From the NCBI RefSeq assembly GCF_014930455.1, contig NZ_JAAIYO010000010.1, forward strand, positions 186,001 through 250,000: a stretch of DNA of 64,000 nt. Reading direction: 5' to 3'. The translations under genes were made by a program, and so were the position numbers. Below are positions 39,129 through 47,821 of this stretch, piece by piece; the stretch's first letter is position 1, and each line of letters opens with the position of its first letter. This stretch comes from Corallococcus soli (GTDB lineage Bacteria; Myxococcota; Myxococcia; Myxococcales; Myxococcaceae). Below the pieces are notes generated by a model, which did no database searches, was not told the DNA's origin, and saw only the letters and a list, made by a program, of their open reading frames with translations.

Positions 39129-40391
39129 TCAGGCCAGCTTCACCCGCGCCACCTTCAGCTTGCCCACCTGCACGGTGTACTCGCCGGCCCCGAGCTCCGC
39201 CTTGGGGTCGACGACCTTCTCGCCGTTCACCCGGACGCCGCCCTGGGCCATCAGCTTGCGCGCTTCCGTGGCGGAGGCGACGAGCTTCGTCTCCGGCAGC
39301 AGCTTCGTCACCGGCAGCTTCTCCGCGCCCGCGAGCGACACCTCCACGAGCGGCAGCTCGTCCGTGGACAGCTCCTTCTTGGCGAAGCGCTTCTCGAAGT
39401 CCTCGGCCGCCTTGCGCCCGGCCTCCTCGCCCTGGAAGCGCGCGGCCATCTCCTGCGCGAACGCGACCTTCGCCGCCTTCGGGTGGAGGGCGCCGGACTT
39501 CGTCTGCTCCTCCATCTCCAGGACCTTCTTGAGCGGCAGCGCCGACAGCAGCTTGTAGTACCGCCACATCAGGTCGTCGGTGATGCTCATCAACTTGCCG
39601 AAGATGCTGTCCGCCGGCTCGTCGATGCCCACGTAGTTGTCCAGGCTCTTGGACATCTTGTCGCCGGTGATGACGCCGTCGACCAGCTTCGCGTCCAGGC
39701 CCTCCAGGATGGGGCCCGTCATGATGACCTGCGGCTCCAGGCCCTCGTCCTTCATGAGCTGCCGGCCCACGCCCAGGTTGAAGAGCTGATCCGTCGCGCC
39801 CAGTTCCACGTCCGCCTTCAGCGCCACGGAGTCATGGCCCTGCAGCAGCGGGTAGAGGAACTCGTGCAGGGAGATGGAGCGGTTCTCCCGGTAGCGGGTC
39901 TTGAAGTCGTCGCGCTCCAGCATGCGCTGCACGGAGTAGCGCGAGGCCAGGCGGATCATCCCCTCGGTGCCCAGCGCGTCGAGCCACTCCGAGTTGAACT
40001 TCACCTCCGTCTTGTCGGCGTCCAGCACCTTGAAGACCTGCTGCTTGTAGGTCTCCGAGTTGACCTTCACCTCGTCGCGGGTGAGGGCCGGGCGCGTCGT
40101 GTTCTTCCCGGTGGGGTCGCCGATGAGCGCCGTGAAGTCACCGATGAGGAACACCACCGTGTGCCCGAAGTCCTGGAAGCGCCGCATGCGCGTCAACAGG
40201 AGCGAGTGGCCCAGGTGGAGGTCGGGACGACTGGGGTCGAAGCCGGCCTTGATGACGAGCGGCTTGCCCTTGTCGTACGAGCGCTGGAGCTTCTTCTTGA
40301 GGTCCTCTGGCACCTGCAAATCCACGGTGCCGCGAGTGACTTCTTCGTACTGCTCTTCGGGTGTCGCCTTGCGCAGTGCGTCCGGGTTCAT
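39129..40391 (-). CDS. tyrS: Tyrosyl-tRNA synthetase
   Basis: A 420-residue class I aminoacyl-tRNA synthetase that charges tRNA-Tyr. HIGH-like HLGH at residues 59-62, the tyrosine/ATP pocket GDFTALIGDPTGKN and LGATDQLFNLGVGR, the KMSKS loop GDKMSKSLDNYV, and a C-terminal S4 domain (LVASATEARKLMAQGGVRVNGEKV). The KMSKS form places it in the TyrS2 (TyrZ) branch rather than the E. coli branch. ATG at 40389-40391. Confidence 0.95.
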   Translation of the reverse strand: MNPDALRKATPEEQYEEVTRGTVDLQVPEDLKKKLQRSYDKGKPLVIKAGFDPSRPDLHLGHSLLLTRMRRFQDFGHTVVFLIGDFTALIGDPTGKNTTRPALTRDEVKVNSETYKQQVFKVLDADKTEVKFNSEWLDALGTEGMIRLASRYSVQRMLERDDFKTRYRENRSISLHEFLYPLLQGHDSVALKADVELGATDQLFNLGVGRQLMKDEGLEPQVIMTGPILEGLDAKLVDGVITGDKMSKSLDNYVGIDEPADSIFGKLMSITDDLMWRYYKLLSALPLKKVLEMEEQTKSGALHPKAAKVAFAQEMAARFQGEEAGRKAAEDFEKRFAKKELSTDELPLVEVSLAGAEKLPVTKLLPETKLVASATEARKLMAQGGVRVNGEKVVDPKAELGAGEYTVQVGKLKVARVKLA

Positions 40392-40476
40392 GGCCCCGCG
40401 GACACTACCCGAAAGGCTCCGGGCAGGGCGGGACTTCGCGTCCGCCCCGCCCGCTCACCCCAGGAGCCTGCCTGCC

Positions 40477-41163
40477 TCAGGTGTCGAGGAAGTCCCAGTC
40501 ACGGCACAGGCCGCGCAGGGTCTGGCTCTCCGTGACGATCTGGTCCATGTCCACGTCGTCCGGGGTCGTGGGCAGCGCCTGGACGATCTGGTCGCCGAAG
40601 GCCAACCCCACCCGGCGGCTGCGCGCGCTGGCCGCCTTGAGGGTCGCGTCGTAGTAGCCGCCCCCGCGTCCCAGCCGCTTGCCATCCGGGCTGAAGCCCA
40701 GGCCCGGCACCACGAACAGGTCGATCTGATCCACGGCGATCAGTTCGGAGGCGTTCGTGGGCTCCCGGACGCCCAGGCGTCCCGGCTCCAGTTCGCTCTC
40801 CGACTTGATGGCCCGGAAGGCCAGGATGCGCCCGTGGACGTGGGACAGCGGATAGCAGACGATCTTCTCGTCCTGCAGGGCCGCGATGAGGATGTCCCGG
40901 GTGGGCACTTCGCCCCGGATGGGGGCATAGAGCGCCACCGTTCGTGCCTTCTGATAGTAGGGCGATGCCAGGAATCGAGACTGAACCTTCAGGCCCCGCT
41001 CATCAATGAGGTCGTTGGTCATCGCCTTCCGGCGCGCCGTCAGTTCCTCACGAAGCGATACCTTCTTCTCCGCCGCCCCCGCCGCCGTCTCCACCGCAGT
41101 CTCGCTCACCGCCGCCGCTCCCCAAGAAAGAGTCCCCCGCCGAGCCGTGTGTCCAGCGTCCAT
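40477..41163 (-). CDS. ygfA: 5-formyltetrahydrofolate cyclo-ligase
   Basis: A 228-residue enzyme that converts 5-formyl-THF to 5,10-methenyl-THF using ATP. Family motifs: SLREELTARRKAM, ALYAPIRGEVPT and the ATP/folate signature GFSPDGKRLGRGGGYYD. The start is uncertain: ATG 41163 has GAGGG 5-6 bases upstream; GTG 41109, with GGGGAG upstream, would remove 18 residues of low similarity. The gene is directly downstream of the 6S RNA gene, the arrangement known from ssrS-ygfA in other proteobacteria, and is probably read through from it. Confidence 0.92.
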   Translation of the reverse strand: MDAGHTARRGTLSWGAAAVSETAVETAAGAAEKKVSLREELTARRKAMTNDLIDERGLKVQSRFLASPYYQKARTVALYAPIRGEVPTRDILIAALQDEKIVCYPLSHVHGRILAFRAIKSESELEPGRLGVREPTNASELIAVDQIDLFVVPGLGFSPDGKRLGRGGGYYDATLKAASARSRRVGLAFGDQIVQALPTTPDDVDMDQIVTESQTLRGLCRDWDFLDT

Positions 41164-41183
41164 TGAACCCTCGTAAGTCAGGT

Positions 41184-41385
41184 GGGGACCGAAATCATGC
41201 CGCCGCAGGCTTCCCTCATCCCCGTGAGGGGGAGGGCTTGCACATGGCGACCGAAACGGACCCCGGAATGGACGTATCGGTTCGAATTTCTGCTGGGCAT
41301 CACGAACCCCGCAGGGAACAGACCTTTACCAACGCAAATCTAGTTACAAGTGCTCAGAATCACTGGGAAATCCCAGGGCGTTCTT
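41184..41385 (-). ncRNA. ssrS: 6S RNA
   Basis: A regulatory RNA that binds the housekeeping RNA polymerase by mimicking an open promoter. On the minus strand the 3' part reads GCCTGCGGCGGCAT (41210-41197), the same as the 3' end of E. coli 6S RNA. The 5' part has CCTGCGGGGTTCGTGATGCC, corresponding to the conserved left side of the central bubble. A hairpin CCCTCA/TGAGGG is in the 3' half. The 5' end is set from the promoter at 41392-41420 and the 3' end from homology, giving about 200 bases. I could not fully resolve the terminal stem by eye. The 5-formyl-THF cyclo-ligase gene follows. This fills most of the 316-base stretch between the flanking genes. Confidence 0.85.
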
Positions 41386-41391
41386 GGGAAA

Positions 41392-41420
41392 ATGATAAGG
41401 ATGCAGGAGCGTGCGGTCAA
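41392..41420 (-). promoter_or_regulatory. Promoter of the 6S RNA gene
   Basis: On the minus strand: TTGACC (41420-41415), exactly 17 bases, TATCAT (41397-41392). The expected start of transcription, near 41385, agrees with the 5' end predicted from 6S RNA homology. Confidence 0.75.
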
Positions 41421-41479
41421 GCCGTCCTCGCGCGTTTACAACCAGCCCCGTGGACTTCTATGATGTCCGCGCCCCCGAC

Positions 41480-42472
41480 ATGTCGCCCCCGACTCCAACA
41501 TTGGCTCTCGCGGCGGTGGCCTGCCTCGCTTCCGGATTCGCGTGGGCGGGCCCGGCCGTCAATGGTTCCTATCAAGCAGATGCCTTCGGCCCCGTGGAGT
41601 TGCGGACGACCGGCGACCAGCTCGTGGGCACCGCCCCCGCCGGTGGGGTATGCGCGCGCCCGGAGGCCCAGCAGGTCCTGACGGGCGAGTTCCAGGGCAA
41701 CGTCTTCATCGGGAAGGTCACGCTCTGCCAGACGGGCGTGGCCTGCGAGACCACCGCCACCTATGACGTGATGCTCGTCTACAGCTTCGATGAGCGGGCG
41801 CTGGGGGGCCTGGTGAGGCTGGAAGGCGGCTGCGAGTCGGTCGCCCTGCCCAAGGGCGGGATGCTGGTGTTCCGGGCGACCGAACAGGAGGCCGCCGCGC
41901 CGCCCGTGACGGCCCAGGCCTCCGAGCGCCAGGCCCAGGTGCCGGCCCCCATTCCTGCGGTGGCGTCGGGTTCGGCCGCGCAGGTGGCGGCGCAGCGCCG
42001 GCTGGAGGCGGTGGATGTTCCGGCCGCGCTGCGGCAGGGGCAGCAGGCCCTGGTGGCGAAGAATCCCGTGAGCGCGGTCCAGCAGTTCCAGCGGGTGCTG
42101 ACCCAGGAGAAGAACAACGCGTCGGCGCTGACGGGCATGGGCGTGGCCTTCTTCCTGCGCGACCAGCAGCCGGAGGCCCTCCGGTTCCTGGAGCAGGCGC
42201 GTACCACTGGCAATCAGCAGGCCCGGGCGGAGGCGTGGTTCTGGACGGCGTGCGTGAAGCGGGCGACCCAGGACTCGAAGCTGGCGCAGGAGGCGCTGCG
42301 CCGCGCGGTGAATGAGGGCTGGTCCCCACCGGAGGGCAACACGCTGGTGGACCGGGAGCTGCAACTGCTGGCCCGGGAAGGGCAGCCGTTCGACACGCTG
42401 GTGAAGCAGGCGCGCGGTCGCAAGCGGGCCCAGGGTCGAGATCCGCAAGGAGCTGGAAGCGCCAGCCCGTGA
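41480..42472 (+). CDS. Exported TPR protein preceding a protein kinase
   Basis: A 330-residue protein with signal peptide (MSPPTPTLALAAVACLASGFAWA). Residues about 28-130 form a beta-rich domain with four cysteines; a Pro/Ala linker follows; residues about 180-310 carry TPR units (AALRQGQQALVAKNPVSAVQQF, NASALTGMGVAFFLRDQQPEALRFL). The ATG at 41480 gives the signal peptide; the frame is open upstream into the 6S RNA promoter, so an earlier start is unlikely. It shares GTGA with the kinase start codon, so the two are made together and may act together. Confidence 0.78.
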   Translation: MSPPTPTLALAAVACLASGFAWAGPAVNGSYQADAFGPVELRTTGDQLVGTAPAGGVCARPEAQQVLTGEFQGNVFIGKVTLCQTGVACETTATYDVMLVYSFDERALGGLVRLEGGCESVALPKGGMLVFRATEQEAAAPPVTAQASERQAQVPAPIPAVASGSAAQVAAQRRLEAVDVPAALRQGQQALVAKNPVSAVQQFQRVLTQEKNNASALTGMGVAFFLRDQQPEALRFLEQARTTGNQQARAEAWFWTACVKRATQDSKLAQEALRRAVNEGWSPPEGNTLVDRELQLLAREGQPFDTLVKQARGRKRAQGRDPQGAGSASP

Positions 42473-43461
42473 CCGCGCCGACCCCCGCGCCGAAGCCCGC
42501 GAAGATCTTCGGCAACTACGAAATCCTGTCGATGCTGGGCAAGGGCGGCATGGCCGAGGTGTACCGCGCGCGCGTGCGCTCCGGGCCCCACGAGGGGTGG
42601 ACGGTGGCGCTCAAGCGGCTGCTGCCCGCGCTCACCCGGGACCCGGCGTCGGTGGACCTGTTCGCGCGCGAGGCGCACCTGTCGCGCCAGCTGGACCACC
42701 CCAACATCGTGAAGGTGTTGGACGCGGGCATGCTGGAGGACGTGTCCTTCCTGGTGATGGACCTGGTGGACGGGCGCGACCTGGGCCACATCCTGCGCCG
42801 GTGCAAGGCCCGCGGCATCCCGCTGCCCGTCGACTTCGCGGTGTACCTGGCGAAGGTGTTGCTGGAGGCGCTCGCGTACGCGCACACCGCCACCGGACCG
42901 GAGGGCGAGCCGCTGGGCATCGTCCACTGCGACGTGTCCCCGTCCAACCTGTTCATCTCGCGGGTGGGGGAGATAAAGCTGGGCGACTTCGGCGTGTCGC
43001 GCGTGCTGGTGGACGGCAAGCTCCAGGGCGGTGAGGTGCTGGGCAAGCCGTACTACCTGTCCCCGGAGTCGCTGCAGGGCGCGGTGACGCCGGAGGCGGA
43101 CCTGTGGGCCGCGAGCGTCGTGCTCTACGAGCTGCTCACGCTGGGGCGCCCCTTCACCGGCACGTCGCCTGAAGAGGTGTTCGCGGGCATCCTGTCGCGC
43201 GACTACCGGCGGCTCAGCGAGGTGCGACCGGACGTCCCCAAGGCGCTGGACGCCGTCCTGGCGCGCGCCTTCGCGGAGAACCCCGAGGACCGCTTCCCTT
43301 CCGCGGAGGAGTACGCGCAGGCCCTGGCGCCCCACTATGACGAGCGCGTGGGCACGCCCCTGGCCATCGCGGCGGTGGTGCGCGGCCTGTTCGGCACCAC
43401 CGACCAGGTGCCGACGATTCCCGACTCCGCGCTCGGCCGCTCCAGCGACACCTCCGAGTAG
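42469..43461 (+). CDS. Serine/threonine protein kinase, non-RD type
   Basis: A 330-residue Hanks-type kinase: Gly loop LGKGGMAEVY, Lys49 (VALK), Glu68, catalytic loop HCDVSPSN with Asp155 and Asn160, LGDFG with Asp173, and SPE (YYLSPESL). The Arg before the catalytic Asp is Cys154, so it is a non-RD kinase and probably is not switched on by activation-loop phosphorylation. No membrane helix or sensor domain: the C-terminal 45 residues are short and unstructured. Start is a GTG overlapping the stop of the TPR gene. Confidence 0.92.
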   Translation: MTAPTPAPKPAKIFGNYEILSMLGKGGMAEVYRARVRSGPHEGWTVALKRLLPALTRDPASVDLFAREAHLSRQLDHPNIVKVLDAGMLEDVSFLVMDLVDGRDLGHILRRCKARGIPLPVDFAVYLAKVLLEALAYAHTATGPEGEPLGIVHCDVSPSNLFISRVGEIKLGDFGVSRVLVDGKLQGGEVLGKPYYLSPESLQGAVTPEADLWAASVVLYELLTLGRPFTGTSPEEVFAGILSRDYRRLSEVRPDVPKALDAVLARAFAENPEDRFPSAEEYAQALAPHYDERVGTPLAIAAVVRGLFGTTDQVPTIPDSALGRSSDTSE

Positions 43462-43568
43462 CCGGGCGGGCAGGGCCCCGATGCGCGGGTCCCCGGCCGG
43501 GAAGGGTCGCTGCGACCATCGCCGTGGATGATGACCTTTCCTCCCACCGGACTTTTGGGAGGACATCC

Positions 43569-43745
43569 ATGGCGAACGAGCGAAAGCAGCCCCAGCCCGA
43601 ACAGGACAAGCCCACGCGCGAGACGCGCCCGGAGGGCGAGCGCCTTCCGCCCAAGCCCGGCGAGGCCGGCAGGGATGGCATGCCCGGCTACGGCCAGCCT
43701 GATCCGGACGTGCGCGAGCAGGGCCTGCCCGACCAGAAGTGGTAG
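43569..43745 (+). CDS. Small disordered charged protein
   Basis: A 58-residue protein rich in Pro, Gly, Glu, Lys, Gln and Asp (MANERKQPQPEQDKPTRE...), with no hydrophobic core, so probably intrinsically disordered. The ATG has GGGAGGA 6 bases upstream, which is the main evidence that it is real. It ends PDQKW. Function unknown. It is convergent with the cysteine desulfurase gene, 25 bases apart. Confidence 0.6.
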   Translation: MANERKQPQPEQDKPTRETRPEGERLPPKPGEAGRDGMPGYGQPDPDVREQGLPDQKW

Positions 43746-43770
43746 CCGCTCCCGGGCTCCAGGGCCTGCT

Positions 43771-44931
43771 TCAGGCGACGATGGAGGAGGCTTCCAGGGC
43801 GCGCACGCGGGGGACGTGCGTGCACAGGGCTTCCACCACGCGCGTCACCTCCGCGGCGGTGGTGGTGGGCCCCAGGCTGAAGCGCAGGCTGCCGCGCGCC
43901 TGGGCAGGGGACAGGCCCATCGCGCGCAGCACGTGTGACGGGGACAGCGTTCCGGACGCGCAGGCCGCGCCCGACGACGCGCAGATGCCTTCCAGGTCCA
44001 GGGCCATCAGGAGCGCTTCGCCTTCAACGCCGTCGAAGCGCAGGTTGCTGGTGTTGGGCACGCGCGGGGCCCCGGCCCCGTTCACCGTCACGCCCGGCAG
44101 TCGCATGAGCACCTGGTGTTCGAAGCCGTCGCGCAGGGCGCCGACGCGCTCCGCGACGGCGGCCTGGTCCTTCGCGGCCAGCTCCAGGGCCAGCGCCAGG
44201 GCTTCGGCGTAGGGCACGTTCTGCGTGCCTCCCCGGCGGCCACCTTCCTGGTGCCCGGGCGTCAGCGCTCGCACGTCCACGCCCTTGCGCACCACCAGCA
44301 CGCCCACGCCCTGGGGGCCACCGAACTTGTGCGCCGACAGCGAGAGCAGGTCCGCGTCCACCTCGCGCAGCGTGAGCGGCACCTTGCCCGCGGCCTGCAC
44401 GGCGTCGGTGTGGAACAGGATGCCGCGCTGCCGGCACGCTCGCGCTGCCTCCGCCACCGGCTGGAGCACGCCCGTCTCGTTGTTGGCCCACATCAGGGAA
44501 CACAGCGCCGTGTCCGGGGTGAGCGCCTCCAGCACGGCCTCCAGCGGCACGCGGCCGGTGGCGTCGGGCGACAGCCTCACCACCTGGGCGCCCTCGCGCT
44601 CCAGGTGGGTGAGCGCTCCCAGCAGGGCGGGGTGCTCCACCGTCGAGCCCACCACCCGGCGGCGCTCCTTCACCGGCCGGGCCGCGTACGCGCCCAGCAG
44701 CGCGAGCGCGTCCGCCTCGCTGCCGGAGGCGGTGAAGCACACCTCCTTGGGTTCGCAGCCGAGCAGCCGCGCCACCTTCGCCCGCGCCGCGTCCAGCCGG
44801 CCCCGGGCCTCGCGTCCTCCGCCGTGCACGCTGGACGCGTTGCCGAAGCCGCCCTGCGTGAAGGCCCTCGCGAGCAGCGCGCCCACCTCCGCCCGCACCG
44901 GCGCGGCGGCGTTGTGGTCCCAGTAGATCAC
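43771..44931 (-). CDS. Cysteine desulfurase, NifS/IscS family
   Basis: A 386-residue PLP enzyme that removes sulphur from cysteine for Fe-S clusters or tRNA thiolation. PLP-binding Lys in SLSAHKFGGPQGVG, the ANNETGVLQP and STVEHPALL motifs, and the catalytic Cys loop SSGAACASGTLSPSHVL. It starts directly with MIYWDHNAAAP. No iscU or iscA gene is adjacent, so it may serve a special purpose. The GTG start overlaps the stop of the DHH phosphoesterase gene (GTGA), third gene of a nfo-DHH-desulfurase operon. Confidence 0.93.
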   Translation of the reverse strand: MIYWDHNAAAPVRAEVGALLARAFTQGGFGNASSVHGGGREARGRLDAARAKVARLLGCEPKEVCFTASGSEADALALLGAYAARPVKERRRVVGSTVEHPALLGALTHLEREGAQVVRLSPDATGRVPLEAVLEALTPDTALCSLMWANNETGVLQPVAEAARACRQRGILFHTDAVQAAGKVPLTLREVDADLLSLSAHKFGGPQGVGVLVVRKGVDVRALTPGHQEGGRRGGTQNVPYAEALALALELAAKDQAAVAERVGALRDGFEHQVLMRLPGVTVNGAGAPRVPNTSNLRFDGVEGEALLMALDLEGICASSGAACASGTLSPSHVLRAMGLSPAQARGSLRFSLGPTTTAAEVTRVVEALCTHVPRVRALEASSIVA

Positions 44932-46049
44932 GTGTCCTGCGCGGACAGCAGCGACACCGGCCGCTCCTCGGCGACGCCGAAGGCTTCAAGGAAGCGCGCC
45001 ACCAGGTCGCGCTTGAGCGCCTTGCGCTTGTTGGCGCTGCCGGAGAGCGGGAGCCGCGCGCCGGCCATGCTGCCGTGGCCGCCGGACGAGCCGCCCAGGT
45101 CCTCGCACAGCTCGCGGATGAGGCGGCCCGCGTTCATGCGCCGGTCCTTCACGCGCAGGCTGAGGAAGAGCTGGTTGCGGAACGTCCCGTACGCCAGGGA
45201 CCACTTCATCCCTTCGAGGAACATCATCCGCTCGGCGACCTCCGCCACCATGTCCGGGGAGTAGACCTCCTCCAGGTCCGTGATGATGGCGGTGCCGTAG
45301 ACCTTGGCCTTCTCGATGGACGTGTGGAAGAGCTGGAAGAAGCGGGCGGGCACCTCCGGGTGCTCTATCTGCCCCAGCATCGACTTGTCACAGCGGGGGA
45401 ACAGCCACAGGTAGCTGTCCACGTCCGTGTCGGTCGTCTCCCGGCCCAGGTCCCGCGTGTCCGCCTTGATGCCGTAGAAGAGCGCGGTGGCGATCTCCAC
45501 GGACGGCTCCAGGCGCGCGGCCCGCAGGTACTCCACCAGCATCGTGGACGTGGCGCCGAAATCACCGCCCACGTCCGCGAAGGGCGACTGGAGGCTCTCC
45601 TCACGCAGCGGGTGGTGGTCCACCACGATGTCGGCGCGATAGCGCGCGGGCAGCGAGTGGTTGCGCACCGGCGGCTGGGTGTCCACCAGGCCGAACAGGT
45701 CGTACTCGGAGAGGTCCAACTGGGAGACGTGCGACACCGGCAGCCGCAGCACCCGCACGAAGGCGATGTTCTCCGCCCGGCCGATGATGCCGCCGTAGCC
45801 CACGTGGGCCTCCACGCCGGCCTTGCGCTCCAGCAGGTACGCGAGCGACACGGCGGCGGCCATGGAGTCGGGGTCCGGGTTGTCGTGCGTCAGGATGAGC
45901 GCCCGGCGGTGGCCCTTGGCCACGCGCAGCAGGCGGCCCAGCTTTTCGACGGCCGGAAGGTTCGCCAGACGGGCTGGCGGAGGCTCCGTAAGCTCGCTGC
46001 CGGCGGGAAGCTGGGAGCGGCGGCTTTGGAGAGAAGGGGTCACGGGCAT
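44928..46049 (-). CDS. DHH-family phosphoesterase
   Basis: A 373-residue protein with the DHH domain motifs THDNPDPDSMAAA, LVDTQPP and VVDHHPL, and the C-terminal DHHA1 signature GGSSGGHGSMAGARLP. This matches NrnA-like nano-RNases/pAp phosphatases, which break down very short RNA or cyclic dinucleotide products. An N-terminal extension of about 30 residues precedes the domain. ATG 46049 is 13 bases after the nfo stop. Cytoplasmic; substrate not determined. Confidence 0.9.
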   Translation of the reverse strand: MPVTPSLQSRRSQLPAGSELTEPPPARLANLPAVEKLGRLLRVAKGHRRALILTHDNPDPDSMAAAVSLAYLLERKAGVEAHVGYGGIIGRAENIAFVRVLRLPVSHVSQLDLSEYDLFGLVDTQPPVRNHSLPARYRADIVVDHHPLREESLQSPFADVGGDFGATSTMLVEYLRAARLEPSVEIATALFYGIKADTRDLGRETTDTDVDSYLWLFPRCDKSMLGQIEHPEVPARFFQLFHTSIEKAKVYGTAIITDLEEVYSPDMVAEVAERMMFLEGMKWSLAYGTFRNQLFLSLRVKDRRMNAGRLIRELCEDLGGSSGGHGSMAGARLPLSGSANKRKALKRDLVARFLEAFGVAEERPVSLLSAQDT

Positions 46050-46062
46050 GAGGGCTCTTCTT

Positions 46063-46896
46063 TTACTTCCTCCGGCACAGGGATTCGAGAAGTCGGATGT
46101 TCTCCCCATAACGTTCCGGAAAGGGTGTTTCCAACACCCCAATGGTGTCGACGAAGCGCGGATCCTTCATGAGGCAGCGAAAGGCCGTCAGGCCGATTGT
46201 CCCCTTGCCTGGTTCCTCATGACGGTCCACCCGGCAACCCAGGGGCTTCTTGCAGTCGTTCAGGTGGAAGGCCGCCACGCGGGACAGGCTCACGCGCCGG
46301 TCACACTCCGCCATCACGGCCTCATAGCCCCTTTTCGTGGACAGGTCATACCCCGCCGCGAAGAGGTGGCAGGTGTCCAGACACACCGACAGGCGGTCCT
46401 CCTCCTTGACGCGACCGAGGATGTCCTCCAGGTGCTCGAAGCGCCACCCCAGCGCGTGGCCCTGGCCCGCCGTCACCTCCAGACAGATGCGCGCCTGGAA
46501 GCCCGGGCACCGGCGGTGCACTTCGTCCAGTCCGTGGGCGATGCGCTCCAGGCCGCGGGCGGTGTCGGGGTGTGAGCCGGGGTGGAGGATGAGCAGCGGG
46601 ATGCCCAGCCGCTCGCAGCGGGTGAGCTCCTCGGTGACGCAGGCCAGGGACTTCTCCCGGGCCTCGGGTACCTCGCCGGCCAGGTTCACCAGGTAGCTGC
46701 CGTGGGCGATGACGGGGAGGCCCGCGCGACGGGCCTCGGCGCGGAAGGCCCGCGCCTCGTCCTCCGTCAGCGCGGGGGCGCTCCAGCCCCGCGCGTTCTT
46801 CGTGAAGATCTGCAGGGCCTTCGCGCCATGGGCTTCGGCGCGCTGGAAGGCCTGGCTCACGCCTCCGGCGATGGATTCGTGAGCCCCGATTCGCAC
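46063..46896 (-). CDS. nfo: Endonuclease IV (AP endonuclease)
   Basis: A 277-residue zinc-dependent AP endonuclease of base-excision repair. Family motifs are clear: RIGAHESIAGG, LLILHPGSH, CLEVTAGQG (metal-binding Glu), VCLDTCHLFAAGYD and FHLNDCKKPLGCRVDRHEEPGKG. Length is normal. The start is a GTG (GTG CGA ATC GGG). First of three close genes (13-base gap, then a 4-base overlap), so repair, phosphoesterase and desulfurase genes are coexpressed. Confidence 0.95.
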   Translation of the reverse strand: MRIGAHESIAGGVSQAFQRAEAHGAKALQIFTKNARGWSAPALTEDEARAFRAEARRAGLPVIAHGSYLVNLAGEVPEAREKSLACVTEELTRCERLGIPLLILHPGSHPDTARGLERIAHGLDEVHRRCPGFQARICLEVTAGQGHALGWRFEHLEDILGRVKEEDRLSVCLDTCHLFAAGYDLSTKRGYEAVMAECDRRVSLSRVAAFHLNDCKKPLGCRVDRHEEPGKGTIGLTAFRCLMKDPRFVDTIGVLETPFPERYGENIRLLESLCRRK

Positions 46897-46901
46897 GGCG
46901 G

Positions 46902-47741
46902 CTACTCGACGGTCTTGTACTTGCGGCCCAGGTCGCGGAAGTACTTCACGCCGTTGTCGAGCGAGTTCTCCATCGCGTCCATCAACACCGTGCGGAAGAC
47001 GGCCACGGGTCCCCGGAAGGACTCGTAGTAGCGCTGCCGATCAATGGAGTGGATGACGGCGGGCATGTAGCCGTTGCGCAGCAGGATGAGGTTGCTGCAC
47101 ATGCGCCCCACCTTCCCGCTGTGCTCGGTGAAGGGGAAGATCTGCAGGAACTCATGCTGCACCACCGCCGCCTGCTTGATGGGGTGGAACTCGCGGAACT
47201 CCGCGCTGGCGGTGTGGTCCACGAGCTTCTCCAGCCGGGCCTGGATCTTCGCCGGCTGGGTGATGTCGTGGAAGTAGGTGCGGTGCAGGGGCATGTCCTT
47301 GCGCAGCCCCGCGCGGTCGCGCTCCTTGGCCAGCTCCTTCTCCGTGCGCTCGCGCCGCTCCATGCGCGCGCGCTCGGCGAGCGCCTCCGGCGTGTTGCCG
47401 AGGAAGAGGTCGTGCATCCGCTTGATGGTGGTGAGCGTCAGCGCGGACTGCTTCTTCGCGCCCTGCGCCTCCTCGCGGATGTAGTCCGCGACCGCCTTGT
47501 GGTTGCGGATCTCCAGGACGACCGGAATCATGGACGCCTCGGCGGCGGTGCGTGCCGGGAAGAGCGCGGCCATCAACTCCTGGTGCGTGTACACGACGCC
47601 TTCGAGCGCGGCGTCGTGGTAGATCCACGACATCTCGAACCGGTCGAGGAACTCGCGTGCTGGCTGCTTGTCCTTGTAGATGTCGAGGTACTCGCGCAGC
47701 TGCTCGTTCTTCTCGTCGATGTCTTGATAGCGTTCCTTCAC
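46902..47741 (-). CDS. Fic-fold protein with altered active site
   Basis: A 279-residue Fic-family protein. The fold is supported by the N-terminal segment SWIYHDAALEGV (like the inhibitory xxxEG helix), EIRNHKAVADYI, and the core QHEFLQIFPFTEHSGKVGR (residues 195-213). Aligned without gaps to the Fic motif HPFxDGNGRxGR, the catalytic His is Phe202, Asp is Glu206, Asn is Ser208 and the first Arg is Lys210; only the last Gly-Arg (212-213) is kept. Normal AMP transfer is therefore unlikely. The start is a GTG with AAGGAG upstream. A charged 50-residue insert (RARMERRERTEKELAKERDR) is present. It has its own promoter. Confidence 0.82.
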   Translation of the reverse strand: MKERYQDIDEKNEQLREYLDIYKDKQPAREFLDRFEMSWIYHDAALEGVVYTHQELMAALFPARTAAEASMIPVVLEIRNHKAVADYIREEAQGAKKQSALTLTTIKRMHDLFLGNTPEALAERARMERRERTEKELAKERDRAGLRKDMPLHRTYFHDITQPAKIQARLEKLVDHTASAEFREFHPIKQAAVVQHEFLQIFPFTEHSGKVGRMCSNLILLRNGYMPAVIHSIDRQRYYESFRGPVAVFRTVLMDAMENSLDNGVKYFRDLGRKYKTVE

Positions 47742-47821
47742 GGACTGCGGCTCCTTCTCGCCCCGGCCCGCCCCGGGCGCTTTTCTCAGAGGCTGCGCCA
47801 GGCGGGTACAACGGCACGCGG

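Noticed and set aside
41281-41300. GGTTCGAAT as a tRNA T-loop
   Set aside because: No acceptor or anticodon arms around it; the segment belongs to the 6S RNA.
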